Shown in pieces: positions 24,738 through 33,171 of a stretch of 64,000 bases of DNA. Each line of letters begins with the position of its first letter. Within the stretch, counting starts at the first letter, position 1. Position numbers and translations under genes: made by a program. The stretch comes from Streptomyces sp. SID13726 (GTDB taxonomy: Bacteria; Actinomycetota; Actinomycetes; Streptomycetales; Streptomycetaceae): the NCBI RefSeq assembly GCF_010548375.1, contig NZ_JAAGLY010000009.1:124001-188000 (forward strand), given 5' to 3'. Under the pieces are notes generated by a model. The model saw only the letters and a list, made by a program, of their open reading frames with translations. It made no database searches and was not told the DNA's origin.

Positions 24738-24845
24738 GTCGCTCAGAACACCAGCGCCGTCCTGCACGCCGCCGTCGCTCAGAACACCAGCGCCGTCCCG
24801 CACACCGCCGTCGCTCAGAACACCAGCGCCGCCCCGCACACCGCC
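24738..24845. repeat. three tandem 36-bp repeats over the 3' end of the DUF202 gene
   Basis: Units start at 24738, 24774 and 24810, each beginning GTCGCTCAGAACACCAGCGC. They differ at a few positions only. The last unit contains the final codons and stop of the DUF202 gene (stop 24815-24817), so the stop codon and its flank are repeated twice more downstream in the same frame. Confidence 0.85.
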
Positions 24846-25138
24846 ATCGCCACCGTGCACAGCACCGCGGCCGTGGCGTGTCTCGGAGTGAGGCGTGGGG
24901 GCGGGGTGGGGGAGGTCAGGGCCTGGATGCGGTGGTGGGCGAGGTAGAGGAACCCCAGCCAGAGGGCGCAGCACAGGGCGCAGCCGACCAGGGACGCGGG
25001 GGACGGGCCGCCGTGCAGGGCCGTCTTCACGGCGAGCACGGCGGAGATGGTGCCCGAGAGGGTCGTACGGCGCCACGCGAGCCGGGTGCGTTCGGGCTGG
25101 AGACCCGGGTCGCGCTCGGAGACCGCGTCCGCGCTCAC
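24815..25138 (-). CDS. DUF202 membrane protein
   Basis: This 107-residue protein has the DUF202 start GLQPERTRLAWRRTTLSGTI and three transmembrane segments (TLSGTISAVLAVKTAL, SLVGCALCCALWLGFLYLA, TAAVLCTVAMAVCGAALVF). GTG 25138 overlaps the stop of the YidH-like gene by 4 bases (GTGA), so the two are translationally coupled. The pair may form one membrane complex; function unknown. The gene's last 36 bases are tandemly repeated beyond the stop. Confidence 0.88.
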   Translation of the reverse strand: MSADAVSERDPGLQPERTRLAWRRTTLSGTISAVLAVKTALHGGPSPASLVGCALCCALWLGFLYLAHHRIQALTSPTPPPRLTPRHATAAVLCTVAMAVCGAALVF

Positions 25139-25533
25139 CCTTCCCACCCGGCGAGCACCACGACGACCATCGCCACGGCCACCACCGCGACCACCACACC
25201 CAGCAGCGCCGGGAACCGTGACGTCGGCAGATCCTCGCCCCGCCGCATCGCCCGCTCGCACCGCACCCAGTGGTTGACCGCCCGCAACGAGCACAGCACC
25301 CCGGCCGCGAGCAGCGCGAGCGCCAGCCCGACCCGCCAGCCCCAGCGCAGGTCCGGCAGGAACTGGTCGACCGCGAAGCCGCCGCCGATCAGGGCGAGGG
25401 CGGTGCGCAGCCAGGCCAGGAAGGTGCGTTCGTTGGCCAGCGAGAACCGGTAGTCGGGGGTGCTGCCCTCCTGCCGGACCTCCTCGGGGGCGAACCAGAC
25501 GCGGACGTTCCGTGCGAAATCGATCACGCGCAC
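25135..25533 (-). CDS. YidH/DUF202 family membrane protein
   Basis: This is a 132-residue membrane protein with the family mark PDYRFSLANERTFLAWLRTALALIGGGFAV and three transmembrane helices, ending VVVAVVAVAMVVVVLAGW. The start used is GTG 25533; GTG 25527 (MIDFARNVRVWF) is equally possible. It is coupled to the second DUF202 gene by overlap. Fungal relatives include vacuolar transporter chaperone-like membrane domains, but bacterial function is not established. Confidence 0.9.
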   Translation of the reverse strand: MRVIDFARNVRVWFAPEEVRQEGSTPDYRFSLANERTFLAWLRTALALIGGGFAVDQFLPDLRWGWRVGLALALLAAGVLCSLRAVNHWVRCERAMRRGEDLPTSRFPALLGVVVAVVAVAMVVVVLAGWEG

Positions 25534-25592
25534 GAGCCTATCGGCCCGGCTGTCGAAGGGCGTTGTCAGTGCTGGCCGTTACGGTTTCGGGC

Positions 25593-26315
25593 ATGGATGT
25601 TCCCACGTCACTGGCCGGGTACGCGATGCCCGGGCACGGCATCGCCCCGGCCGAGCGCCTGCTCGGCCTGCCCGGGTTCTGGCCCGCCTACCTCGGCGCG
25701 GTCCGGGGCGAGCCGGTCCCTGAGCCCGAGCTCTTCGGCGCGGACGCGGCGGACATGGACGCGGCGGCGGAGGCGCTGTGGGACGCGACATCGGTGTGGC
25801 CGGCGTACCGGATCCCGCTGCCCGAGGGGCGCGTGCTGTGGATCGTGCACCGCAACTTCCCTGACGACGCCGGCACGGACTACCTCCTGACCGACCAGGC
25901 CCTCTCCCGCGAGCGGCAACTGGCTTCGATCGACGGGCACTTCAGCGGCCCGGCCTTCTCCTGGCCCGACCTGCTCACCCTGGCCGACGAGGTCCCGGCG
26001 GACGGCGAGGGAGTGCGCGACCCGGACCTGCGGCTCCTCCTGCTGCTGCCTGCCTACGGCGACGCGGACACCCCGGTGGAGGAGGCGCTGGTACGGATCT
26101 CCACGGCCCTGGTCGGTGTCGGTGTGGCCCCGGACGCGGCGCCGGGCCTGGCGGAGCGGTTCCTCGACCACCCGCTGTGGGAGAGCCCGTACTGGAGCGC
26201 GCCGGGGAGCAGCCCGCTGAGCGGAGGCGGTGGCGACAGCTCGCTCGACCGCGGCAGCGGCGGCCTCCCCCGAATAATTCCGGCCCCCCTCACCCCCTCG
26301 ACCGGTACGCCCTGA
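25593..26315 (+). CDS. conserved hypothetical protein
   Basis: This is a 240-residue soluble protein. Recognisable stretches are GLPGFWPAYLGAVRGEP, ADMDAAAEALWDATSVWPAY, VLWIVHRNFPDDAGTDYLL and FLDHPLWESPYWS. The last 40 residues are low complexity (GGGGDSSLDRGSGG, then a Pro/Ser tail). I know no domain for it. The acidic, Leu/Trp-rich body suggests an intracellular protein. Its end overlaps the convergent NUDIX gene by 26 bases. Confidence 0.75.
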   Translation: MDVPTSLAGYAMPGHGIAPAERLLGLPGFWPAYLGAVRGEPVPEPELFGADAADMDAAAEALWDATSVWPAYRIPLPEGRVLWIVHRNFPDDAGTDYLLTDQALSRERQLASIDGHFSGPAFSWPDLLTLADEVPADGEGVRDPDLRLLLLLPAYGDADTPVEEALVRISTALVGVGVAPDAAPGLAERFLDHPLWESPYWSAPGSSPLSGGGGDSSLDRGSGGLPRIIPAPLTPSTGTP

Positions 26316-26805
26316 GCCGCTCGTACGCCTCCAGCCCGTCCGGCACCCACTCCCACTCCCCGAGCCGCAGCTCCACCTCGTCCTCGGTCAGGAAGTCGTG
26401 CCAGGCGACCTCCTCCACCTGAGGGCTCACCGGCAGCTCGCAGCGGACCTCGTAGACCGCGGACCACCAGCTGCGACCGGCACCGTCGTCGTAGAGGAAC
26501 TTGAAGAGGAACTCCGGCCGGGGGAGCCCGGTCACCCCCAGCTCCTCCTCGGCCTCCCGCAGGGCGGCGTCGTCGTAGGACTCGCCCGCGCCGACCACTC
26601 CGCCCACGAACATGTCGTAGAGCGAGGGGAAGACCAGCTTGGTGGCGGTGCGGCGGTGGACGAAGAGGCGGCCCTCGGCATCCCTGGCCAGGATGAAGGC
26701 GCATCGGTGGCGCAGTCCCGCGGCGTAGGCCTCGCCGCGAGGGGACTGTGCGACGACGTCGTCGTTCTCGTCGACGATGTCGAGGATCTCGTCAGCAGCG
26801 CTCAT
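26290..26805 (-). CDS. NUDIX hydrolase
   Basis: This is a 171-residue NUDIX protein. The full Nudix box is present: G-VVGAG-E-SYDDAAL-REAEEELGV fits GX5EX7REUXEEXGU. The surrounding domain (ILDIVDENDDVVAQSPRGEA, FVHRRTATKLVFPSLYDMF) resembles the YfcD/isopentenyl-isomerase-like branch that starts with DIVDE. It hydrolyses a nucleoside diphosphate linked to another moiety; the substrate is unknown. ATG 26805 begins MSAADEILDIVDEN. It overlaps the end of the opposing hypothetical gene by 26 bases. Confidence 0.92.
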   Translation of the reverse strand: MSAADEILDIVDENDDVVAQSPRGEAYAAGLRHRCAFILARDAEGRLFVHRRTATKLVFPSLYDMFVGGVVGAGESYDDAALREAEEELGVTGLPRPEFLFKFLYDDGAGRSWWSAVYEVRCELPVSPQVEEVAWHDFLTEDEVELRLGEWEWVPDGLEAYERLRAYRSRG

Positions 26806-26887
26806 GTCCCCATCCAAGCAGGGGTGCGCGTTCATGCCGGAGTCGGCAGCCGTACAGGGACGACCACCGGTCCCGTCGGCCCCTCCC

Positions 26888-27781
26888 TCAACTCGGCTGA
26901 AGATCCCGCGCAGGTTCCCGCGGAGCCGCCCCACAGGGCATCGCCGGGTGCATCCCCAGCAGCACGATGCCCGTGACGACCGCCGCGAGCCCCAGCGCCT
27001 CCCAGGTGAGCGCCGCGGTGTCGGTGCGCAGCCGGTCGCCCAGGAAGCCCACCCCGCAGATGATCCCGGCGAGCGGCTGGGCGGCGGTGAGGGCGGGCAG
27101 GGACATCCGCAGCGGCGCGGTCTCGAAGGCGCTCTGGACCAGGACCAGCCCCGTGACACCGAGGACGAGCACGCCGTAGGGCTGCCAGCCGGTCAGTACG
27201 GAGACGAGGCCGCCCTCGGAGAAACGCTGGCCGCTGACCCGGGTGAGGGCGTCCTGGACGCCGTAGAGGAGACCGGCCGCCAGCGCGAGCAGGACCGGGG
27301 CCGCGCTGAGCCGGGAGCGCTTGGCGTAGGTGGTGAGCAGCAGGGCGAGGCCGATCATGGCGCCGATGATCAGCCAGTGCCGGAACGGATCGGTGACCGC
27401 GGTGCCGCCGCGCGGCTCGCCCGCCACGATGAACGCCGTCACACCGCCCGCGAGCAGCGCGAGCCCCGCCCAGCCCTGCCGGCCCAGCGGCTGCTTGCTC
27501 TGCTTGCGGGAGAGGGCGAGGGCGAACAGGAGGTTGGTGGCGAGCAGCGGCTCGACCAGGGAGATCTCGCCCTGGCCCAGCGCGATGGCGCCCAGCACCA
27601 TGCCGGCGACCATGAGTCCGATGCCGCCGAGCCAGCGCGGCACCTTCATCAGGTCGAGGAGCAGCCGGGGCGAGAGGAAGTCGCTGAGGGGGGCCTGCCG
27701 CGCCGCGTTCTGCTGGAGCACGAAGCCGAAGCCCAGGCAGCAGGCAGCGCTCACGGCGAGAGTCAGAACCAGAACCGACAC
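26888..27781 (-). CDS. DMT family transporter
   Basis: This is a 297-residue protein with nine or ten transmembrane helices (VLVLTLAVSAACCLGFGFV, WLGGIGLMVAGMVLGAIAL, GLALLAGGVTAFIVAG and others) and an EamA-like duplication. GTG 27781 has GAGG eight bases upstream and starts just before the first helix; the open frame further upstream encodes a Pro-rich stretch unlikely to be real. Substrate unknown. The C-terminus MHPAMPCGAAPREPARDLQPS is cytoplasmic. Confidence 0.88.
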   Translation of the reverse strand: MSVLVLTLAVSAACCLGFGFVLQQNAARQAPLSDFLSPRLLLDLMKVPRWLGGIGLMVAGMVLGAIALGQGEISLVEPLLATNLLFALALSRKQSKQPLGRQGWAGLALLAGGVTAFIVAGEPRGGTAVTDPFRHWLIIGAMIGLALLLTTYAKRSRLSAAPVLLALAAGLLYGVQDALTRVSGQRFSEGGLVSVLTGWQPYGVLVLGVTGLVLVQSAFETAPLRMSLPALTAAQPLAGIICGVGFLGDRLRTDTAALTWEALGLAAVVTGIVLLGMHPAMPCGAAPREPARDLQPS

Positions 27782-28209
27782 GCTGCGTACCTCGATGTCC
27801 GGCCGGGACGGCGGGGGTGGTGGTATCAGTCGCCGACTGTAGCGTCCCGGCGCCCGGCCTGCCCCTGGGAGTACCCGCATTCGGGCCGTCGACTCGGTCA
27901 CCGCACGGGCGGACCGTCCCGCCATGGTGGGGTCCGGGCGGGTGAGACGCCATGGCGTACGCCACAGGCGTGGGGCCTTGACCGGCTCCCATCAGCACCA
28001 GATCGTCACAAGTCCCCCTCAGGAATGGAGAGTTGACGCGTGTAATGCGCCTTCGACTCTTGACGTGAACCATTGGCGGGGGGTTGGCTGTGCGTGATCA
28101 GCCGGTGGCGGTGCGAATCAGCGCTCGGACCTGCCCGTATCGGTGATCGGCCTGCCCGCGTCTGCGGCCCAGGTGTCACCACCGCACCAGCCACCACGAA
28201 CCACGTTCC
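27782..28209. other. 428-base gap without a recognisable gene
   Basis: It separates the DMT gene (minus) from the TPR/permease operon (plus), so it should hold two divergent promoters. I see two TTGACG hexamers near 28033 and 28059 and a 12-bp palindrome TGGCGTACGCCA at 27953-27964, but no convincing paired promoter boxes and no RNA gene. Confidence 0.5.
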
Positions 28210-29178
28210 GTGAGGAAAACCCACACGGTGTCCCCACCCCCGCCCCCCTTCGGCCGCAGTCGAAAACGCGCCGCGCAGGCCTTCGACGCGGCTCTCGACG
28301 ACGCCGAACTCGTCGACGCGCGGGCCGCGTTGGCGCAGGGCAGATGGCAGGCGGCGCGGGCGCTGCTCACCCGGACGGGGGACGAGTGGGACCGCCGGGG
28401 CCACCGGGTCACGGTCCTGGCCGAGGAGTCCCACAGCGACGCCTGGGCCCGGGACTGGCTGGTCGCCGAGCCGGACTCCGCCGACGCCGCCGTACTGCTC
28501 GCGCTCGCCCTGGTCCAGCGCGTCCGGCAGGGCAAGGGCAAGCCGGACGCCGCCCGCGAGGCCTGCCGGACCGCGGCCCGGCGCGTGCCCGCCGACCCGA
28601 CCCCGTGGCTCGGGCTGCTCCTGCTGGAGCGCGACCTCGGCGCGGCCGACGTGGTCGCGGAGGTCTTCGGCGAGGTCAGACAGCGCCACGCCGACCACCA
28701 CCACGCCCACCATCTGATGGTCGCCCGGCTGGCCGAGCGGCGGGCCGAGGCGGGCCCCGACCCGCTGCACGAGGTCTACGACTTCGCCAACTGGGCCGCC
28801 GAGCAGGCCCCCGCCGACTCCCCGCTCGCGATTCTGCCGGTCATCGCGCACACCGAGCGCTACCGGGCCCTGGCCACCGCCGGGCACGAGCCCCGCGACC
28901 CCGCCGCCTCCGGGCACTGGACCGGACGCCGGGCCCGGCAGGTGATGAAGTCCGCCTTCGACTGGTGGCTGGAGTGGGAGCAGGAGGGCCACCCCCGCCG
29001 ACTGGTCGACCTCAACTTCCTCGCCCACGCGAAGGTCTACGAGGGCCGCGGCGCCGAGGCCGCCGCCCTCTTCCACCGCATCGGCGAACGCCCCACCCCG
29101 GCCCCCTGGTCCTATCCGGACCGCGAGCCGTACTCCGCCTTCCGTGCCGCCCGCGACAGCGCGCTCGGCACGGTGTGA
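28210..29178 (+). CDS. TPR-like helical-repeat protein
   Basis: This is a 322-residue all-helical soluble protein. Segments such as ALAQGRWQAARALLTRTGDE, AREACRTAARRVPADPTPWL and LLLLERDLGAADVVAEVFGE look like degenerate tetratricopeptide repeats. A conserved C-terminal part reads KSAFDWWLEWEQEGHPRRLV and LNFLAHAKVYEGR. GTG 28228 (MSPPPPPFGRSRKR) is an alternative start with GAGGA upstream. It ends 30 bases before the amino acid permease, so they probably share a transcript. Function unknown. Confidence 0.8.
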   Translation: MRKTHTVSPPPPPFGRSRKRAAQAFDAALDDAELVDARAALAQGRWQAARALLTRTGDEWDRRGHRVTVLAEESHSDAWARDWLVAEPDSADAAVLLALALVQRVRQGKGKPDAAREACRTAARRVPADPTPWLGLLLLERDLGAADVVAEVFGEVRQRHADHHHAHHLMVARLAERRAEAGPDPLHEVYDFANWAAEQAPADSPLAILPVIAHTERYRALATAGHEPRDPAASGHWTGRRARQVMKSAFDWWLEWEQEGHPRRLVDLNFLAHAKVYEGRGAEAAALFHRIGERPTPAPWSYPDREPYSAFRAARDSALGTV

Positions 29179-29208
29179 CACCCCCGAACCCCAGAAGGAC
29201 GGTCCCTC

Positions 29209-30744
29209 ATGGCCACCGACAGTTCCAGTACGAGCAGCAGACCGGACATCAGTACGTTCAAGGGGCAGGACCGGGCCCTGCGGGCCGGCCGCCTCGGCAC
29301 CGGAGGCCTGCTGCTCTCCGTCCTGGCGGCGACCGCCCCGCTCATGGTGGTCGCGGGTGTCATGCCCACCACATTCGCGGTAATGGGGATCGTCGGCCAG
29401 CCCCTGCTCTTCGTGGTCCTCGGCGTGGTCCTCGTCCTGTTCAGCGTCGGCTACGCCGAGATGAGCCGGCACGTCCACAACGCGGGCGCCTTCTACGCCT
29501 ACATCTCCCGCGGCCTCGGCGGCACCGCCGGAGCGAGCGCGGCCCTCGTCGCCCTCGTCGCCTACAACGCCCTCCAGGTCGGCATCTACGGCATCTTCGG
29601 CTTCGAGGTCTCCGGGCTCTTCGCCACCTACGGCGACATGTCGGTGGCCTGGTGGATACCGGCGCTGGCGGCAGCCCTGGTCGTCGGCGCGCTCGGCTGG
29701 CTGAAGATCGACGTCAACGCGCGCGTGCTCGGCGTCCTGCTGGTCATCGAGGTCGCCCTGGTCGTCATCTTCGACATCGCCGCCGTCTCCGACCCGGCCG
29801 CCGAGGGCCTGTCCCTGCACGCCTTCAACCCGGACACCCTCACCGGCGCCGGCGTCGGCACCGCCCTGTGCTTCTGCATCGCCGCCTTCACCGGCTTCGA
29901 GCAGGCGCCCGTCTACGCCGAGGAGACCAGCCGCCCGCACGTGCTCGTGCCGCGCGTGATGTTCCTGGCCGTCGGCGGTGTCGCCGTGTTCTTCGCGCTC
30001 AGCAGCTGGGCCCTCACCGTCGCCACCGGACCCTCGGCCGTGGTCGGCGAGGCCCAGAAGCAGAGCGCGGGCCTGCTCTTCGGCCTCACCGAGGACCGCC
30101 TCGGCACCACCTTCACGGACGTGCTGCACTTCCTCTTCGTGACCGGCATGTTCGCGGCCCTGCTCAGCTTCCACAACGTCGTCGCCCGCTACGCCTTCGC
30201 CATGGGCCGCGAGGGCCTGCTGCCCGCCGCCTTCGGCCGCACCAACAGCTCCAGCGGCGCACCCGCCACCGGCTCGCTCCTCCAGACCGTCGTGTCCGTC
30301 GTGGTCATCGCCGTCTTCGCGATCACCGACGACAAGCCCACCGGCGACCCGACCGTGCCGGTGCTGCAACTGTTCACCTGGTTCGGCAACATCGGCTCGC
30401 TCGGCGTGATCGTGCTGATGGCGGCCGCCTCCGCCTCCGTGATCGTCTTCTTCGTGCGGCGCGGCGCCGCGGGCGCCCAGGCCTGGCGACTGGTCACCTC
30501 CGCCCTCGCGGGCATCGCCCTGCTGGTGATCGCCGCCTACACGGTCAAGGACTTCGACGTCCTGGTCGGCGCCGGACCCGGCTCCTCGCTCAGCTGGGTG
30601 CTGCCCGGCATCATCGGGCTCGCCCTGGTGGTGGGCCTGGTCCAGGGCCTGGTCCTGCGGTCCCGCAAGCCCGAGGCACACGCCCGGATCGGGCTCGGCA
30701 ACGAGGCGTTCCAGCTGGACAAGGCGGCCGAAGAGGCGTCGTAG
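29209..30744 (+). CDS. APC-family amino acid permease
   Basis: This is a 511-residue permease with 12 predicted transmembrane helices. The APC marks are GLLLSVLAATAPLMVVAG at helix 1, GAFYAYISRGLGG in helix 3, and AFTGFEQAPVYAEETSRPH in helix 6. Substrate is an amino acid or amine, unspecified. ATG 29209 follows AGAAGGACGG. It lies behind the TPR gene. Confidence 0.92.
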   Translation: MATDSSSTSSRPDISTFKGQDRALRAGRLGTGGLLLSVLAATAPLMVVAGVMPTTFAVMGIVGQPLLFVVLGVVLVLFSVGYAEMSRHVHNAGAFYAYISRGLGGTAGASAALVALVAYNALQVGIYGIFGFEVSGLFATYGDMSVAWWIPALAAALVVGALGWLKIDVNARVLGVLLVIEVALVVIFDIAAVSDPAAEGLSLHAFNPDTLTGAGVGTALCFCIAAFTGFEQAPVYAEETSRPHVLVPRVMFLAVGGVAVFFALSSWALTVATGPSAVVGEAQKQSAGLLFGLTEDRLGTTFTDVLHFLFVTGMFAALLSFHNVVARYAFAMGREGLLPAAFGRTNSSSGAPATGSLLQTVVSVVVIAVFAITDDKPTGDPTVPVLQLFTWFGNIGSLGVIVLMAAASASVIVFFVRRGAAGAQAWRLVTSALAGIALLVIAAYTVKDFDVLVGAGPGSSLSWVLPGIIGLALVVGLVQGLVLRSRKPEAHARIGLGNEAFQLDKAAEEAS

Positions 30745-30837
30745 CCCTCTGAGAGCCGGGTGAGAACTGATTACGGAAGTCTGACGAGCACCCGCGATTC
30801 CTGGCCCCGCCGGGGTCGCGGGTGTTCGAATGGATAC

Positions 30838-31566
30838 GTGAACTCCGAACAACCCGAGGAGCAGCGTGGCAAGCCGGTCGGCCGCCGTGTCCTCCTCGGC
30901 ACCCTCGGCCTGGGCGCGCTCGGCGTGGTCGCCGCGCCCACCCTGCAACGCGGCCTGGAGGCCTTCCTCGGCAGCGCCGCCGACAAGGACCCCACCGGAC
31001 TGACGGGCCTGCTCCCCAACGGCGGCGGCTTCCGCTACTACTCGGTGACCTCGTCCGTGCCGCACAAGAACGCCGGGAACTACCGCCTCAAGATCGACGG
31101 CCTGGTCTCCCGCCCGCGCACCTACACCCTGGCCGACCTGCGGGCCCTGCCCCAGACCCGGCTGGTCAAGGACGTCCAGTGCGTGACGGGCTGGCGGGTC
31201 CCGGACACCCCGTTCGAAGGCGTACGACTGTCCGCGCTGCTGGACGCCGCCGGGGTGACCGCCAAGGCCGGCGCCGTCCGCTTCACCTGCTTCGACGGGG
31301 CGTACACCGAGAGCCTCACCCTCGACCAGGCCCGCCGCTCGGACGTCCTGGTCGCCCTGCGCATGCAGGACAAGGACATCGGCCACTCCCACGGCGGCCC
31401 GGTCCGCCTCTACGTCGCCCCCATGTACTTCTACAAGTCCGCGAAGTGGCTGTCGGGCATCACCGTCACCGAGGACGTGGAGCCGGGCTACTGGGAGGAC
31501 CGGGGCTACGACGTCGACGCCTGGGTGGGCCGCTCGAACGGACGGGACGATGAGCCTACGAACTGA
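30838..31566 (+). CDS. Tat-exported molybdopterin-dependent oxidoreductase (sulfite-oxidase fold)
   Basis: This 242-residue protein has a twin-arginine signal (KPVGRRVLLGTLGLGALGVV) and a sulfite oxidase-type Moco domain. Marks are RLKIDGLVSRPRTYTLADL, the molybdenum ligand Cys in KDVQCVTGWRV, FEGVRLSALLDAAGV, and GGPVRLYVAPMYFYKSAKWL. This is the MsrP/YedY-like size class. GTG 30838 is chosen because the Tat signal then lies at residues 12-35. The cytochrome b gene begins inside it (17-base overlap), so this is probably an extracytoplasmic reductase or dehydrogenase with its membrane heme partner. Substrate unknown; methionine sulfoxide or another S/N-oxide is possible. Confidence 0.9.
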   Translation: MNSEQPEEQRGKPVGRRVLLGTLGLGALGVVAAPTLQRGLEAFLGSAADKDPTGLTGLLPNGGGFRYYSVTSSVPHKNAGNYRLKIDGLVSRPRTYTLADLRALPQTRLVKDVQCVTGWRVPDTPFEGVRLSALLDAAGVTAKAGAVRFTCFDGAYTESLTLDQARRSDVLVALRMQDKDIGHSHGGPVRLYVAPMYFYKSAKWLSGITVTEDVEPGYWEDRGYDVDAWVGRSNGRDDEPTN

Positions 31567-32170
31567 CGCCCCGTCCCGCACCGACGTCCGGCGCTTCGGC
31601 CGCTCCCAGAAGTGGGTGCACCGGGCCACGGCCGCCCTGATGGGCATCTGCGTGGTGACCGCCGCCTGTCTCTACGTCCCTCAGCTCGCCGAACTCGTCG
31701 GCCGCCGCGAGCTGGTGGTCCGGATCCACGAGTGGGCCGGTCTCGCCCTGCCGCTCCCGGTCCTCGCGGGCCTCGCCTCCCGTGCCTTCCGCGCCGACCT
31801 GGGCTTCCTGAACCGCTTCGGCCCGCACGACCGGGTCTGGCTGCGGGCCGCCCTGCGCCGCGACAAGCGCCGGGCGGTCCGGCCCGCGGGCAAGTTCAAC
31901 GCGGGCCAGAAGGTCTACGCCGCCTGGATCGCCGGCGCGAGCCTCGTCATGCTCGGCACGGGCCTGCTGATGTGGTTCACCCACCTCACCCCCATCCAGT
32001 GGCGCACCAGCGCGACCTTCGTCCACGACTGGCTCGCCCTCACCATCGGCATCGTCCTCGGGGGCCACATCGGCATGGCACTGGGCGACCCGGAGGCACG
32101 GCGGGGGCTGCGGACGGGGTCGGTGAGCCGGGAGTGGGCCGAGCGGGAACACCCCTTGTGGCGCCCCTGA
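31550..32170 (+). CDS. cytochrome b/b6-type membrane subunit
   Basis: This is a 206-residue membrane protein with four transmembrane segments and paired heme-ligand histidines: KWVHRATAALMGICVV, VVRIHEWAGLALPLPVL, and TFVHDWLALTIGIVLGGHIG. It resembles the cytochrome b561/formate dehydrogenase gamma family and would carry electrons from the quinone pool to the Tat-exported molybdoenzyme that precedes and overlaps it. ATG 31550 lies 17 bases before the end of that gene. Confidence 0.9.
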   Translation: MSLRTDAPSRTDVRRFGRSQKWVHRATAALMGICVVTAACLYVPQLAELVGRRELVVRIHEWAGLALPLPVLAGLASRAFRADLGFLNRFGPHDRVWLRAALRRDKRRAVRPAGKFNAGQKVYAAWIAGASLVMLGTGLLMWFTHLTPIQWRTSATFVHDWLALTIGIVLGGHIGMALGDPEARRGLRTGSVSREWAEREHPLWRP

Positions 32171-32185
32171 CCCGGCCGACGAGCC

Positions 32186-32207
32186 GCCCCTGATCGCGTT
32201 CAGGGGC
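32186..32207. terminator. bidirectional hairpin between convergent genes
   Basis: GCCCCTGA and TCAGGGGC form a perfect 8-bp stem with loop TCGCGT. The right arm includes the TCA that is the stop codon of the minus-strand membrane gene. It serves the cytochrome b operon and the opposing genes. Confidence 0.55.
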
Positions 32208-33171
32208 ACTCCGCCGCCCGGCGCTCCCGCCCGCTGACGTACTCCACCCGCACCCTGGGGTCCTGCTCGCGCAGCACGTACAGGGTGCCGTCCCAGGGCG
32301 CCCAGTACCGGGGCACGAGGTAGAGGCGGTCACCGGAGACGTGGAACAGCCGCAGCCCGGCGTAGCGGAAGTGGTAGGGGCTGCCCTTCTGGTCGATGGC
32401 CGCGACACAGCTGCCGCCGCCGCGGATCAGGAGGTCCTGCGTGCTGAACACCACCACCGCGGGAAAGCCGTCGGTCACCGTGGCGGTCGTCTCGGCGGCC
32501 CGGCTCCGGCCGATGATCCCGGCGTAGGCGTACACCGCCCAGAACAGCGCGACGACCGCCACCAGCAGCGCCGGGCCCCAGATCAGCGCGGACCGCTGCC
32601 GGACCGCCCCGGCCGGTACGGGGCGTGGCGGCTCCGGCGGTTCAGGTGGCTCAGGCGGATCGGGCGGGGCCGCTGCGACGGGCTCCGGCCGGGTGCGGGC
32701 GTACGCGCTCAGCAGCACCCCGACGAGCGCCGCCAGCGGAATGAGCAGGTCGAACAGGGGGCCGGGGGACAGGTAGTACAGCGGCACGAGCAGCGGCGCC
32801 GGCAGCCAGGCGTGCCGCAGGAACCGCAGCGCCGTCGCGGCACGGGCCGGATCGCTCTGGACCTCGCGGTGCAGTACGGCGGCCACCATCGAGGCGGCGG
32901 CCAGCGCGAGCACCGGGAAGTACAGGGCGTCCACGCTGCGCAGCAGATAGTCGGAGGTCGACAGCCGGAAGAGGGTGTCCCGCAGGCCGAGCGCCCGGGT
33001 CTCGGCGTCCGTGCTCGCCCAGCCGAAGTAGAACAGCACGGCCGTGAACAGGGAGAGCAGCGAGCCCGCGGTGCCGACCAGCTCCAGCCAGGTCCGCGGC
33101 GGGGGCGGGGGAGGCGGAGCAGGCGGCGCAGCGGGTTCCGGGTCGGGCGGGGGTGACGGCGTGCCGGTCAC
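32200..33171 (-). CDS. membrane protein of unknown function, partner of the Gly/Ser-rich lipoprotein
   Basis: This 323-residue protein has a Pro-rich N-terminus (PPAPPPPPPPRTWLELVG), about five transmembrane helices, a PPEPPEPPEPP linker between helices 4 and 5, and an extracytoplasmic C-terminal domain with VVVFSTQDLLIRGGG and DRLYLVPRYWAPWDGTLYVL. GTG 33171 overlaps the stop of the lipoprotein gene (GTGA), so the two are coupled. A surface or secretion-related role is possible but not shown. Confidence 0.82.
   Translation of the reverse strand: MTGTPSPPPDPEPAAPPAPPPPPPPRTWLELVGTAGSLLSLFTAVLFYFGWASTDAETRALGLRDTLFRLSTSDYLLRSVDALYFPVLALAAASMVAAVLHREVQSDPARAATALRFLRHAWLPAPLLVPLYYLSPGPLFDLLIPLAALVGVLLSAYARTRPEPVAAAPPDPPEPPEPPEPPRPVPAGAVRQRSALIWGPALLVAVVALFWAVYAYAGIIGRSRAAETTATVTDGFPAVVVFSTQDLLIRGGGSCVAAIDQKGSPYHFRYAGLRLFHVSGDRLYLVPRYWAPWDGTLYVLREQDPRVRVEYVSGRERRAAECP

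Noticed and set aside
24738..24845. Three 36-bp repeats considered as a CRISPR array.
   Set aside because: They are directly tandem without spacers, overlap the end of a coding gene, and no cas gene is present.
28006..31647. A 1213-codon open frame on the minus strand opposite the TPR, permease and molybdoenzyme genes.
   Set aside because: It mirrors real genes with recognised domains; its translation is Gly/Asp/Val/Arg-rich low complexity from high third-position GC on the opposite strand.
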